DNA of 64,000 bases. Origin: JBBQWR01 sp038210495. Lineage in GTDB: Bacteria > Planctomycetota > Planctomycetia > Pirellulales > DATAWG01. Where the stretch lies: assembly GCA_038210495.1 (NCBI GenBank), contig JBBQWR010000001.1, positions 1-64,000 on the forward strand, read 5' to 3'. Below are positions 40,896-50,479 of this stretch, in pieces (position 1 is the stretch's first letter; each line of letters begins with the position of its first letter). Under the pieces are notes generated by a model. It ran no database searches, was not told the origin of the DNA, and saw only the letters and a program-made list of their open reading frames with translations. Position numbers and translations under genes: made by a program.

Positions 40896-42479
40896 TCACG
40901 CCGCCCCGCTCGCCTGGCCGTATTGATCCAGCGTCGATTGAATTCGGGCGAGCGATGTTTCCCGGCCGAGGATGGCCAAGCAGTCGTAGAGCCCGGGGCC
41001 GACGGCTTTGCCGGTGATGGCGACCCGCAGGGCGTGAATGATGTCGCCGACTTTGATTTGCTCGTCGGCCATGAATTGATGTAGCGCTTGCTCTAGCGGG
41101 CCGACTTCGAAGGGCTCGACCGTCGATAGGCGATCCTTGAATTTGGCAAGCAACGCTGTCGCCCCCGGATTGCCGATATTTTTCTCGACGGCCTGGGAAT
41201 CGTAGACGATTTTGTCGGCGAAAAAGAAGTCGGCGTAGGCCAGAATATCGCCGCTGACTTTAATTCGATCGCCCGCGGCAGTGATGATCCGCGTCAGTTT
41301 TTCCGCCACGTCGCAGGGGGGCGGGCTGGAAAGCAATCCCGCCTTTTGCAAATACGGAACCATCCGGGCAACCTTCTGCTTCATCGGCAGGGCCTGCATG
41401 TAATGATCCTGAAACATCCAGAGCTTTTTGGCGTCGAAACTGGCCGGCGCTTTCGTCACCCGCTCGAGCGAAAAATTCGCGATCATCTCCTCGCGAGAAA
41501 AAAACTCTCGCTTGTCGTCGTACGACCAGCCCAGCAGCAGCAGATAATTGATGATCGCGTCGGGCAGATAGCCGACCTGCTCGTAAAAATCGACGATCAC
41601 GGGATTGAACGTCTCCGCCGCGGTCGAGAAGCCAATCGCCTGAGCGATCTTCCAGCCGTGCTCGTTGAGCTGGGCAAAATCCCGATTCTTCAGATACTTG
41701 TCGAGCTTGCGCTTGCTGAGCTTGTTCTTGCTCCCCGGCTCGGCCACGAACGGCAGATGGGCGTACTCGGGCAGCGGATAATCCAGCGATTGGGCAATAA
41801 AAATCTGCCGCGGCGTGTTCGACAAATGCTCTTCCGCGCGAATCACATGCGAGATCTGAAAATCGTGGTCGTCGACCACGCTCGCCAAATGATAAAGACA
41901 AGTGCCGTCGGCTCGCTGCACGACGTGGTCCTGCTCGCGAGCCCAGTCGAATTCCACGTCGCCGCGCACCAGATCGTGGATGACGAGCTTGCCTTCGCGA
42001 GGCATCTTGAGTCGCACGACGCCTTGCCGCCCATCGGCCTCGAATCGCTTTTGATCGGTGGCCGTCTCCGCCATCCAGCGACGGCTGTAGAGAAAGGGCC
42101 GTTTCTCTTGCTGGGCCAGTTCGCGCTCGGCTTGCAACTCATCGGGCGTGGCATAGTCGCGATATGCCACTCCGGCGGCGAGAAGCTTCTCCGCGGCCGC
42201 CTGGTATTGGGGCAGCCGCTGCGACTGATAATAGGGAGCATGGGGTCCGCCGACGTCAGGTCCTTCGTCCCAATCCATGCCCAGCCAGCGGAAGCCGTGC
42301 AGGATGGGCGCCAGCGCCGACTCGACATTTCGCTCTTGGTCGGTGTCGTCGATCCGCAGCAGAAATTGTCCCCCATTCCGGCGCGCGAAGAGCCAGCAGA
42401 ACAGCGCCGTCCGCACGCCACCAATGTGCAAATAGCCCGTCGGACTGGGAGCGAATCGAGTGCGGACGATGGAAGGCAT
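40896..42479 (-). CDS. gltX: Glutamyl-tRNA synthetase
   Basis: 527 residues from the ATG at 42479. Charges tRNA-Glu (possibly also tRNA-Gln) with glutamate. Class I signatures are RTRFAPSPTGYLHIGGVRTA (HIGH motif), LRIDDTDQER and the KMSKS equivalent NKLSKRKLDKY. EEHLSNTPRQIFIAQSL and the C-terminal anticodon-binding helices are present. An upstream in-frame extension to 42635 lacks protein-like composition. It stands alone on this strand. Confidence 0.97.
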   Translation of the reverse strand: MPSIVRTRFAPSPTGYLHIGGVRTALFCWLFARRNGGQFLLRIDDTDQERNVESALAPILHGFRWLGMDWDEGPDVGGPHAPYYQSQRLPQYQAAAEKLLAAGVAYRDYATPDELQAERELAQQEKRPFLYSRRWMAETATDQKRFEADGRQGVVRLKMPREGKLVIHDLVRGDVEFDWAREQDHVVQRADGTCLYHLASVVDDHDFQISHVIRAEEHLSNTPRQIFIAQSLDYPLPEYAHLPFVAEPGSKNKLSKRKLDKYLKNRDFAQLNEHGWKIAQAIGFSTAAETFNPVIVDFYEQVGYLPDAIINYLLLLGWSYDDKREFFSREEMIANFSLERVTKAPASFDAKKLWMFQDHYMQALPMKQKVARMVPYLQKAGLLSSPPPCDVAEKLTRIITAAGDRIKVSGDILAYADFFFADKIVYDSQAVEKNIGNPGATALLAKFKDRLSTVEPFEVGPLEQALHQFMADEQIKVGDIIHALRVAITGKAVGPGLYDCLAILGRETSLARIQSTLDQYGQASGAA

Positions 42480-43327
42480 TTTTGGAGTGAAGCGAAGAGC
42501 GCGTGTAAAACGGGGTATCTTGGATTGTTGTTTGTGCGTTGAGGGCTGGGAAGGGGCTTGACCAGGCGGTCTGCGGCGCCGCGATGAAGGGCCGGACTTG
42601 GCGAGCGCGGCCCCATCGGTGGTTCTAAGGGCCACCGAGCAGAGCGATTCTCTTCGTTGTCATTCGTCGACACGAACTACCCCGTGAGAACGTCGCCGCC
42701 ATAACGGTCCCTTTCACGCGCGCATGAAACGGAGATTCAAAATTGTCTAAAAAATGGCGCATAAGGTTCAAATCGATTTCACCGAGGGGCGACTTGCGGT
42801 CAAAAACGATCCAACGGGGAATCTCCTCAGTAGTCTTTCTGGAATCGAATTCTAGCAAAACGCGGAGCTGAGAGCGGGTGCAGGTCGCGGATTGCTTTTT
42901 TCTGCGATTGATCCACCAAGAATTGGAAGAACGGCCAAGGCGTAGGCCCGGCGATAGCCGCGGCATCTTGCTTCGTTTTACTTAGGCTACCGCGGAGCGG
43001 AGGAAAAAGCCGCGGCTTTGTATCGCCGCTTTGGCACTCCGGGACTACGGTGAGGACGCATCCAGCCCGGCCATTGTTAGCAGTTCCTAGATCAACTAAT
43101 GGCTCCTGGCGGCGGGCCGCTCGCCGTGGCGTTTGCCCTATTGCGTAAGTTGGGTTGAACCGGTAGTTTACCCGTTTCTCAATCGAAAAAATTGGCCCAG
43201 CCCACCGACCGAGAGCCTATCCAAATCCAGCTTCGGAGAGGGATTTCCCCGCTTCTCCGCAGTCTCGGATTGCCTGGATAGTCCACGCGGTTTTCGACAC
43301 CACAAATTTGCGGAGCAAACACAAGCG
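42480..43327. other. Long intergenic region upstream of gltX and hppA
   Basis: 848 bases between divergent genes with no convincing coding frame. The longest (42625-42966, minus) is Arg/Ser-rich without domain features. Promoters of gltX and hppA must lie here. A loose inverted repeat around CTACCGCGGAGCGGAGG and AAGCCGCGGCTT (about 42985-43020) is the only structure noted. Confidence 0.45.
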
Positions 43328-46042
43328 ATGAAAAAACTGCCCACGCCCATCTTGGCAATGATTGCAATCGGGTTACTAGGGGCCGCGGGTTGGGTCGCCG
43401 AAGGTGGCGGCGCGACGCCGGCGGAGGTGACGGGCGGGCCGCCCCCCCGCGCGACCTTCGAGCTGTTTCAGCCCCTCTTAAGTTCCGATTATGCGACCGG
43501 CGAAAAGATCGCGCTGGTGGTCAATGTCGTGGTCGCGCTGGCCGGTTTGGGCTATGCCCTCTTGCTTGTCGGACAGGTGCAAAAAGCCGACAAGGGCACG
43601 CCGCGGATGCAAGAGATCGCCCTAGCCATCCGCGAAGGGGCCGATGCCTATCTGTTCCGGCAGTTCCGCGTCGTGGGCATCTTGATCATCATCATTACCG
43701 GGGCCCTCTATTGGGCCGCGAAAACGAGTAATGTCGAGCCAAAGATCGCGGTCGGCCGGGCAATCGCATTCCTCGTCGGATCGATTTTTTCGGCGACGGT
43801 CGGTTTTATCGGCATGCGATTGGCCACCGTCGGCAACCTGCGAGTCGCCGCCGCGGCCCAGACAAGTTTCGGCCGGGCCCTGCAACTGGGTTACCGCACG
43901 GGGACGATCACCGGCATGCTTACCGACGGGCTTGGCCTGTTGGGTGGCTCGATCATCTTCTTGATCTATGGCGAGCATGCGTATGAAGCTCTGCTCGGAT
44001 TCGGGTTCGGTGGCACGCTGCTGGCCCTGTTCATGCGTGTCGGCGGCGGAATCTACACGAAGGCGGCCGACGTCGGCGCCGACTTGGTGGGCAAGGTTGA
44101 AAAGGATATTCCCGAAGACGATCCGCGCAACGCGGCGACCATCGCCGACAACGTGGGCGATAACGTCGGCGACTGCGCCGGCATGGCGGCCGATATCTTC
44201 GAGAGCTACGAAGTCACGATCGTGGCGGCGATGATTTTGGGGATCGCCAGCTTCGGGCATAAGGGAGTTATTTTCCCGTTGCTCGTGCGGGCGATCGGCG
44301 TCGTGGCCAGCATTATCAGCACCTACAGCGTGCGGGCCGGCGACAAGGGGGTCGCCTCCGAGGCCATGAAGAGCGTCAACCGCGGGTTCGTCATCGGCTC
44401 GATCCTGAGCGTTATCGGGTTCATCGCGCTGGGCTTGGCGTATCTGAAATTCGACGACGAATACCTGACCAAGTATCCACAGGCGATCGGCGGATTTAAG
44501 ACATCCAAGACCTTCGACGCGGCGCGCAAGGAATTCGAGACGGCGGCGAGGGTCGATCATGGCCCTGATTATTTCGTCACTCCGTCCGAGTTCCGCGGCT
44601 TCGTGCGCAATTACTACGACACGCATAAAGAGGCCCACGCGACGAAGCCGGCCGATGACAATTCGATCATGGCCGTCGAGCAGCCGCAGTTTCAAACGCT
44701 CGGCGTGCCCGGGGTCGACATGCGGGCCGCTTGGGCCTGCTTGATCGGGATCATCCTGGCCGTGGCCTTGAACAAATGCACCGAGTATTACACGGGCACG
44801 GAATATTCCCCGGTCCGCAGCCTCGTCAAGAACTGCGAAACGGGACACGCCACGAACATTATCCAGGGTCTAGCGGTGGGCTACGAAAGTAGCGTCGCCG
44901 CGGTGCTCATCATCGCCGCCGCCATTCTGGCGAGTGCTTTGGTGTTCGCCGGGACTACGCCAACATTTGTCGCGTTCGGAGTCGCGATGGCCGGTATCGG
45001 CATGCTCACGCTCACCGGCAACACCATCTCGATGGACGTTTTCGGCCCGGTGGCCGACAACGCCAACGGGATCGGCGAAATGGGTTACGACCGGCAGGCG
45101 ATGGGCGAGGTGAAGTACAAGGAAGCCCGGCAAATTTTGTCCGATCTCGACGCGGTCGGCAACACGACGAAGGCCATCACCAAGGGGATCGCGATCGGCT
45201 CGGCCGTGATCGCGGCCGTGTCGCTGTTCAATAGTTTTATCGTTTCAGTCGGCTCCGGCGGTGGCGGCGAGAACGAGCAGATCAGCGAGAGCATTTACAA
45301 TCTCGTCGCGTCCCAGCTCACGCTGTCCAATCCAAAATTGTTTATCGGCATGTTGATCGGCGGCGCCGTGCCGTTCTTGTTTAGCTCGATGACGATTCGG
45401 GCGGTCGGCCGGGCGGCGTTTTTGATCGTGAAGGAATGCCGCATTCAATTCCGCGACAAGGAGATTTGGGCCGGCACCAAAAAGCCCGACTATGGCCGGG
45501 TGGTCGACATCTGCACCACCGCCGCTCAGAAAGAACTGATCGGTCCGGGTCTGCTCGCCCTGCTGGTGCCGCTGCTGGTCGGGTTCTCGCTGGGGACCGT
45601 GGCTCTGGCCGGGTTCTTGGGTGGCATGATCGTCACGGGGCAGCTATTGGCCGTGTTCATGGCCAACGCCGGCGGCGCCTGGGACAATGCCAAGAAGATG
45701 GTCGAAGACGAGCCTCGCAATCTGGAAGCCAACACGGGCAAGGGGAGCGAGAAGCACAAGGCTGCTGTGACCGGCGACACGGTCGGCGATCCGCTCAAGG
45801 ACACGGCTGGTCCGGCCATCAACCCGCTGATCAAGGTGATGAACATGGTCAGCCTGCTGATTATCGGATTGATCCTGCCGTTCGACAACGAACTGCTCGA
45901 CAAGCTGCCGAGCGTGAAGCGAGCGGTGAACAGCGTTCCGAACATGAACCTGTACTATGGCGTGATTGTGGTCTGCGTCATCGGCCTGATCTGGTCCGTG
46001 TGGCAGTCGAAGCGCGAAACGATCAAGATGAACGACACCTAA
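43328..46042 (+). CDS. hppA: Membrane proton-translocating pyrophosphatase (K+-independent type)
   Basis: 904 residues, longer than the usual 670-770. Hydrolyses pyrophosphate to pump H+ across the membrane. Catalytic landmarks are GGGIYTKAADVGADLVGKVE, IPEDDPRNAATIADNVGDNV and GDTVGDPLKDTAGPAINPL. The signature GNTTKA (Lys rather than Ala at the diagnostic place) marks the K+-independent, H+-pumping class. About 16 membrane helices are expected. The extra length includes a hydrophilic insert around 44455-44705 between membrane segments. The ATG at 43328 follows GGAG at some distance. Confidence 0.95.
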   Translation: MKKLPTPILAMIAIGLLGAAGWVAEGGGATPAEVTGGPPPRATFELFQPLLSSDYATGEKIALVVNVVVALAGLGYALLLVGQVQKADKGTPRMQEIALAIREGADAYLFRQFRVVGILIIIITGALYWAAKTSNVEPKIAVGRAIAFLVGSIFSATVGFIGMRLATVGNLRVAAAAQTSFGRALQLGYRTGTITGMLTDGLGLLGGSIIFLIYGEHAYEALLGFGFGGTLLALFMRVGGGIYTKAADVGADLVGKVEKDIPEDDPRNAATIADNVGDNVGDCAGMAADIFESYEVTIVAAMILGIASFGHKGVIFPLLVRAIGVVASIISTYSVRAGDKGVASEAMKSVNRGFVIGSILSVIGFIALGLAYLKFDDEYLTKYPQAIGGFKTSKTFDAARKEFETAARVDHGPDYFVTPSEFRGFVRNYYDTHKEAHATKPADDNSIMAVEQPQFQTLGVPGVDMRAAWACLIGIILAVALNKCTEYYTGTEYSPVRSLVKNCETGHATNIIQGLAVGYESSVAAVLIIAAAILASALVFAGTTPTFVAFGVAMAGIGMLTLTGNTISMDVFGPVADNANGIGEMGYDRQAMGEVKYKEARQILSDLDAVGNTTKAITKGIAIGSAVIAAVSLFNSFIVSVGSGGGGENEQISESIYNLVASQLTLSNPKLFIGMLIGGAVPFLFSSMTIRAVGRAAFLIVKECRIQFRDKEIWAGTKKPDYGRVVDICTTAAQKELIGPGLLALLVPLLVGFSLGTVALAGFLGGMIVTGQLLAVFMANAGGAWDNAKKMVEDEPRNLEANTGKGSEKHKAAVTGDTVGDPLKDTAGPAINPLIKVMNMVSLLIIGLILPFDNELLDKLPSVKRAVNSVPNMNLYYGVIVVCVIGLIWSVWQSKRETIKMNDT

Positions 46043-46057
46043 AGGCGCTGGCCGTCT

Positions 46058-46129
46058 AGAGCCGCGCACGGAAGTAAGCGGTTGATGGATCGTTCGACTC
46101 GGCGCAAGCGCTTACTTCGTGCGCGGCTC
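46058..46129. repeat. Inverted-repeat element of the GAGCCGCGCACG family, copy 1
   Basis: The left arm AGAGCCGCGCACG-GAAGTAAGCG (46058-46080) is complementary, with one extra base, to CGCTTACTTCGTGCGCGGCTC (46109-46129) around a 28-base spacer. It begins 15 bases after the hppA stop and may act as its terminator. A second copy is at 54705-54773. Confidence 0.75.
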
Positions 46130-46319
46130 AACGTTGGGGCCGGCGGCGGGCGCCAGCGGAATTAGGTGGTTGTCCGGCGGGGAATCGGCGGCTATCTTTC
46201 AGGGAGCGAATGGTCGCGCCCAGTGCACGCTTGGCGCCAGTCATCTCGCGGCCGGCGCCATCCCAAACCCCTCCGGCGACGACCCACCCCTCGGCGGCGA
46301 CCCAACAGCGGGCTGATTC

Positions 46320-48449
46320 ATGGCGTTAGAACTCGCGGAGAACCCACTCAAATCGCGCAGTTTCCTCGGCTTGGTCATCGCGCAGTTTCTGGCGGCGTTC
46401 AACGATCAGGCGATTCATTTCGTCGCCATCTTCTATGCCTATGACATGTTGGTGCGTTATACCCATGTGCCGAAGCTCGATATGCCGACGATCGTCACGG
46501 CCGTCACGGCGAGCTTCATCGCGCCCTTCTTTCTGTTTTCGCTGTTGGCCGGTCAACTAGCCGATAAATACAGTAAGCGGGCCACGATCGTCTTTTGGAA
46601 ATACGTTGAAGTCATCATTACGCTAATGACGCTCGTCGGCTTTCTGCTACCGCACGCTGCCTCGTGGAGCGCTATTTCGCCTCATACGCTGGCCGCGATC
46701 GGCGCGGGGCTCGTCGTGTCGGCCGTCTTTATGATGGGACTGCACAGCACATTCTTCGTGCCCGCCAAATACGGCATCATGCCCGAGCTATTGAATCCCT
46801 CGGCGCTTTCGAAGGGCAATGGCATTCTCGAGGGGACCAGCTTCACGGCCAGCATTTTGGGAACGGTCTTCGGAGGATATTGTTACTTCCAATGGAAGTC
46901 GCACATCGAAAACCATGTGCTGTTGCCGGGAAGCGAGTGGTTGATCGGCGCGATCCTGGTCACGCTGGCGATCGTCGGGGCGGCCGCCTCGCGAATGGTC
47001 GGCCCCGTCGCCGCCGCCGCGCCGCAGATGAAAATCGAGTGGCAACCGTGGATTACGCTCCGAAAGAGTTTTCGGTTGCTCGGCGAATCCCGGCCGATGA
47101 CATTGGCCACGATCGGCATCGCGTTCTTCATCTTCATGACGCTGTTCATGCGCCAGACGCTGATCGTCCAAGGAGAATACGTCGACGAATTCCGCCGCCA
47201 TAAAACCGTGGATAAAGTCAAACACCACAAACCCGTCGTGCGTGATAGCGACGAGGGTGACATCGCAGGATCCGGGGCGATCGCTCCGGAAGCCAACAAA
47301 CCAGAGCGGGCGGAACTACGCGTCGTCATGCTCCTGTCGTTTTTGGGATTAGGCGTTGGTATTGGCTGCGCCTTGTGCGGCCAACTCTCTGGCGACCGGA
47401 TCGAGCTAGGGCTCGTGTTAATCGGTGGTGTCGTGCTAACATTGTTCAATCTAATTTTGGCGTGGGTTGTCGCCGACCCGTGGATTGAATCGGAATGGCC
47501 GACTCGGATTTGCTTGATCTTCGTCGGGATTTCGGCGGGGCTTTACATCGTTCCGCTGTTCACATTGCTTCAACATCGCGCGCCCAAGGAGAGCAAGGGC
47601 ACGCTGATGGCCATGAGCAATTTCGTGAACGTCAGCGGCGGGCTCGTGTCGGTCATCGTGTTTCATCTGCTCACCGGCGGCATGAAGACCGTGCTTAGCC
47701 CCACGCTTACCGAGACCGACGCTCTAGACCCCGCCGCGCTGCCAGCCTATATCTCGCAACTCGAAACGCAACTCCAGATCCCGCGGTTTTTGTTGCTTGC
47801 CGCCAGTCTGACCACGATCATCATGCTCTCGCTGATTTGCTGGCAGCGATCGGATTTCGTGCTTCGGGCTCTCTCTTGGTTTTGGGCGCCAGGTCGTCGG
47901 CAACTGCACGCCGTGGGCATCTCGAACGTGCCCGCCAATGGCCATGTGATTCTGGCCACCAATTGTCACGGCACGGATCAATGGATGCAAGTCGTCTCGG
48001 CCGTCGATCGAGGAACGAAGTATCTCAAGCCAAAACCCGGGCCGGGCGAGTCCATGGACGACGATCCGTTTTTGGAATCGGTCGCTCGCCGGGTGGGCGT
48101 CTCGATCCCGGCGCCCAGCGAAAGCTCGGGGCCGCAGTGGGATCAAGCGATTCAAGCCGGAGTCGCCGCGATCCAGAACGGCAGCCTCGTCGGACTAACG
48201 CTCGATGGTCCGGCCATGTACGATTTGGGCCATGTGTATCTCGAGCAACTCCGGGCGCGGATGCCATCGACGATCTTGCCCGTGTATTGCGGCATCGTTC
48301 CGGCCGGCCACAAAGTCTTCGCCCACGCCGCGCTTCGCCCGGTCGTAATCATCGGCACGCCGCTCGCGCCAACTGCCACGGTGGATGAAATCCGCGACGC
48401 GATCCGCATGCTGGAAAACGCCCCGCCCGAAGAAGTGGCGATGCATTGA
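46320..48449 (+). CDS. MFS transporter fused to acyltransferase-like domain (Aas/LplT-like)
   Basis: 709 residues. The N-terminal part (to about 510) is a 12-helix MFS transporter like lysophospholipid transporter LplT, with FLAAFNDQAIHFVAIF, LLAGQLADKYSKR and a hydrophilic loop of about 60 residues after helix 7. The C-terminal 190 residues follow the plan of PlsC/Aas acyltransferases, but the catalytic HX4D box appears as NCHGTDQW, i.e. H-x2-D, and the usual EGTR block is LTLDGPA. The ligase domain of full Aas proteins is absent. It probably moves and perhaps reacylates lysophospholipids; catalysis is doubtful. Confidence 0.8.
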   Translation: MALELAENPLKSRSFLGLVIAQFLAAFNDQAIHFVAIFYAYDMLVRYTHVPKLDMPTIVTAVTASFIAPFFLFSLLAGQLADKYSKRATIVFWKYVEVIITLMTLVGFLLPHAASWSAISPHTLAAIGAGLVVSAVFMMGLHSTFFVPAKYGIMPELLNPSALSKGNGILEGTSFTASILGTVFGGYCYFQWKSHIENHVLLPGSEWLIGAILVTLAIVGAAASRMVGPVAAAAPQMKIEWQPWITLRKSFRLLGESRPMTLATIGIAFFIFMTLFMRQTLIVQGEYVDEFRRHKTVDKVKHHKPVVRDSDEGDIAGSGAIAPEANKPERAELRVVMLLSFLGLGVGIGCALCGQLSGDRIELGLVLIGGVVLTLFNLILAWVVADPWIESEWPTRICLIFVGISAGLYIVPLFTLLQHRAPKESKGTLMAMSNFVNVSGGLVSVIVFHLLTGGMKTVLSPTLTETDALDPAALPAYISQLETQLQIPRFLLLAASLTTIIMLSLICWQRSDFVLRALSWFWAPGRRQLHAVGISNVPANGHVILATNCHGTDQWMQVVSAVDRGTKYLKPKPGPGESMDDDPFLESVARRVGVSIPAPSESSGPQWDQAIQAGVAAIQNGSLVGLTLDGPAMYDLGHVYLEQLRARMPSTILPVYCGIVPAGHKVFAHAALRPVVIIGTPLAPTATVDEIRDAIRMLENAPPEEVAMH

Positions 48450-48483
48450 GAAGCGTGGCGAGTGGCGAGGCAGCTTCGCTGCC

Positions 48484-48522
48484 GATTACTTAGCCGCGGC
48501 ATCCTGCCGCGCAGTGCTGCTT
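48484..48522. repeat. Dispersed GATTACTTAGCCGCGGCATC repeat, copy 1
   Basis: Lies just after the MFS-acyltransferase gene. A near-identical inverted copy is at 60744-60782 between two hcp genes. The core AGCCGCGGCATCCTGC is exact in both. Confidence 0.6.
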
Positions 48523-48587
48523 ATCCGCCAACAATCTCGAACCGAGTCTTCCATGTCCTTCTCGTCTGCCTCACTCGCCACGATCCC

Positions 48588-50189
48588 CTACTCCCATTCG
48601 ATCGTCGCGGGCGGCTTCGAGCTGATGTCATACACGACGCGGTTCACGCCTTTGACTTCGTTGATGATCCGCGTGGAAATTCGGGCGAGCAATTCGTAGG
48701 GCAGATGACTCCAGTCGGCGGTCATGAAATCCTCGGTTTCGACGGCCCGCACGGCGAGCACGTCTTCGTACGTTCGCGCGTCCCCCATTACGCCGACGCT
48801 TTGGATCGGCAGCAGCACGGCGAAGACCTGCGACGTTTGCCGGTACAGCCGCGCCGCTTTGATTTCATCGACGACGATCGCGTCCGCCTCGCGGAGCGTT
48901 TCGAGCCGGCTCCGAGTCACTTCGCCCAGGCATCGCACAGCCAGGCCCGGCCCCGGGAACGGATGGCGCCAGACAATGTCCTCGGGCAATCCCAGTTGCA
49001 AGCCTAGCTTGCGCACTTCGTCCTTGAACAAATCGCGCAGGGGTTCGATCAGCTCGAAGCCCAAATGCTCGGGCAGGCCGCCGACGTTGTGATGCAGCTT
49101 GATCGTGGCGGCCGGACCATCCTTGGCGGCGCCGCTTTCGATGACGTCCGGATACAACGTTCCCTGTGCGAGGAAATGGGCGCCGTCGATCCTGGCCGCC
49201 TCGGCCGTGAAGCATTCGATGAACGCATGGCCAATCAGCCGCCGCTTCTCTTGAGGACTCGTCACGCCAGCCAGCGCGCTTAGAAATTTATCTTCCCCCT
49301 TAACGACGTGCAAGTCGGCTTTGAAGTGGGTCGTGAACTCGCGGATCACGGACTCCGCCTCGTCTTTTCGCAACAGGCCATTGTCGACCAGGATACAAGA
49401 GAGTTGCGGTCCGATCGCGCGGTAGAGCAGGGCGGCAACCACCGACGAATCGACTCCACCCGATAGGCCACAGATCACCCGGCGGTCGCCGACCTGCTTG
49501 CGAACTCGCTGAATCGTTTCCTCGGCGAACTCACCCAGCCGCCACGTGCCCGTGCATCCGCAAACCTTAATGAGAAAGTTCGACAAAATCTTGGCGCCGC
49601 GCGGCGTGTGCGTCACCTCGGGATGAAATTGCAGCCCAAAAATCGGCAGGCGGCGATGCTTGATCGCGGCGATCGGGCAACTCTGCGTGCGAGCCAGCGG
49701 ACCGAAGTCACTGGACACCTGCGACACTTGGTCGCCATGGCTCATCCAAACTTCCGTCTCATCGGCAATACCGTCGAACAAATCGACGTGCGAAAGCACC
49801 TGCACGTGCGCCCGGCCATACTCGCGGGCCGGGGCACTGGTCACCTCGCCCCCCAGCGCCTCGCATACGAGCTGCATGCCGTAACAGATGCCCAGGATGG
49901 GAACGCCGAGCGAGAAAATTTCCGGATCGCAATGCGGCGCCCCCTCTTCATAAACACTCGACGGTCCGCCCGAAAGAATGATCCCCTTTGGCGCCAGTTC
50001 TCGGACGCGCTTGGCCGTGATGTCGTGCCGCACGATCTCGCAATAGACATTCTGCTCGCGAACCCGCCGAGTAATGAGCTGAGCGTATTGCGAGCCGAAG
50101 TCGAAGACCAGCACCTTCTCATCGGCGATTCGGGGGGTGTCGGCGGAGTCGAGCGTCGTGGCTCGTGGAGCGTCTGGATCGCGTTTCAT
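48588..50189 (-). CDS. guaA: GMP synthase (glutamine-hydrolysing)
   Basis: 533 residues from the ATG at 50189 (a TTG at 50210 is also in frame). Converts XMP to GMP. The N-terminal class I amidotransferase has the nucleophile in GICYGMQL and the His/Glu pair in FGLQFHPEVTHTPRG. The ATP pyrophosphatase domain has the P-loop SGGVDSSV, and the C-terminal dimerisation domain ends SSKPPATIEWE. All key residues are visible. A terminator-like hairpin lies in the leader, 73 bases upstream. Confidence 0.97.
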   Translation of the reverse strand: MKRDPDAPRATTLDSADTPRIADEKVLVFDFGSQYAQLITRRVREQNVYCEIVRHDITAKRVRELAPKGIILSGGPSSVYEEGAPHCDPEIFSLGVPILGICYGMQLVCEALGGEVTSAPAREYGRAHVQVLSHVDLFDGIADETEVWMSHGDQVSQVSSDFGPLARTQSCPIAAIKHRRLPIFGLQFHPEVTHTPRGAKILSNFLIKVCGCTGTWRLGEFAEETIQRVRKQVGDRRVICGLSGGVDSSVVAALLYRAIGPQLSCILVDNGLLRKDEAESVIREFTTHFKADLHVVKGEDKFLSALAGVTSPQEKRRLIGHAFIECFTAEAARIDGAHFLAQGTLYPDVIESGAAKDGPAATIKLHHNVGGLPEHLGFELIEPLRDLFKDEVRKLGLQLGLPEDIVWRHPFPGPGLAVRCLGEVTRSRLETLREADAIVVDEIKAARLYRQTSQVFAVLLPIQSVGVMGDARTYEDVLAVRAVETEDFMTADWSHLPYELLARISTRIINEVKGVNRVVYDISSKPPATIEWE

Positions 50190-50261
50190 GTGGAATCGAT
50201 CCTGGTCCAATCGCGAACGGCGGCGATGGAGCGAACAGGGCCGCCACTGGCGTCGGACAAC

Positions 50262-50284
50262 AAAAAATGCCCGTGCGTACGGGC
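50262..50284 (-). terminator. Terminator-like hairpin in the guaA leader
   Basis: On the minus strand GCCCGT-ACGC-ACGGGC forms a perfect 6-bp stem followed by ATTTTTTG, the form of a rho-independent terminator, located upstream of guaA on its own strand. A TATAAT hexamer on that strand lies close upstream (about 50300). It could be an attenuator or the end of a small RNA. Confidence 0.55.
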
Positions 50285-50479
50285 TTCTTAAAGAGAAGAT
50301 TATAGAAACCGTGCGACCCAGCGGCTAGTCGTGGGCGCAGCCGTAAAATTTGGTGGCGTCCGGCCCCTCCCGCACGGAAACGCCCGGCAGCCCGCCCAAA
50401 AACTTGCTCGTTAGTAACAATCGCTTCCAAAATTCGCTTAGTTGATAGAACGACGATTTTATGTCAGAGGAACCTCGCG

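Noticed and set aside
42625..42966. Minus-strand open frame of 113 codons upstream of gltX
   Set aside because: Composition is Arg/Ser-rich with no domain, signal or ribosome binding site; GC-rich DNA gives such frames by chance.
43622..44848. 408-codon frame antisense to hppA
   Set aside because: It lies wholly antisense to a well-supported gene and shows only the His/Asp/Arg-rich composition typical of such shadows.
50211..50479. Purine riboswitch or small structured RNA before guaA
   Set aside because: No conserved purine-aptamer core or SRP/6S RNA pattern was recognised; only the terminator-like hairpin is supported.
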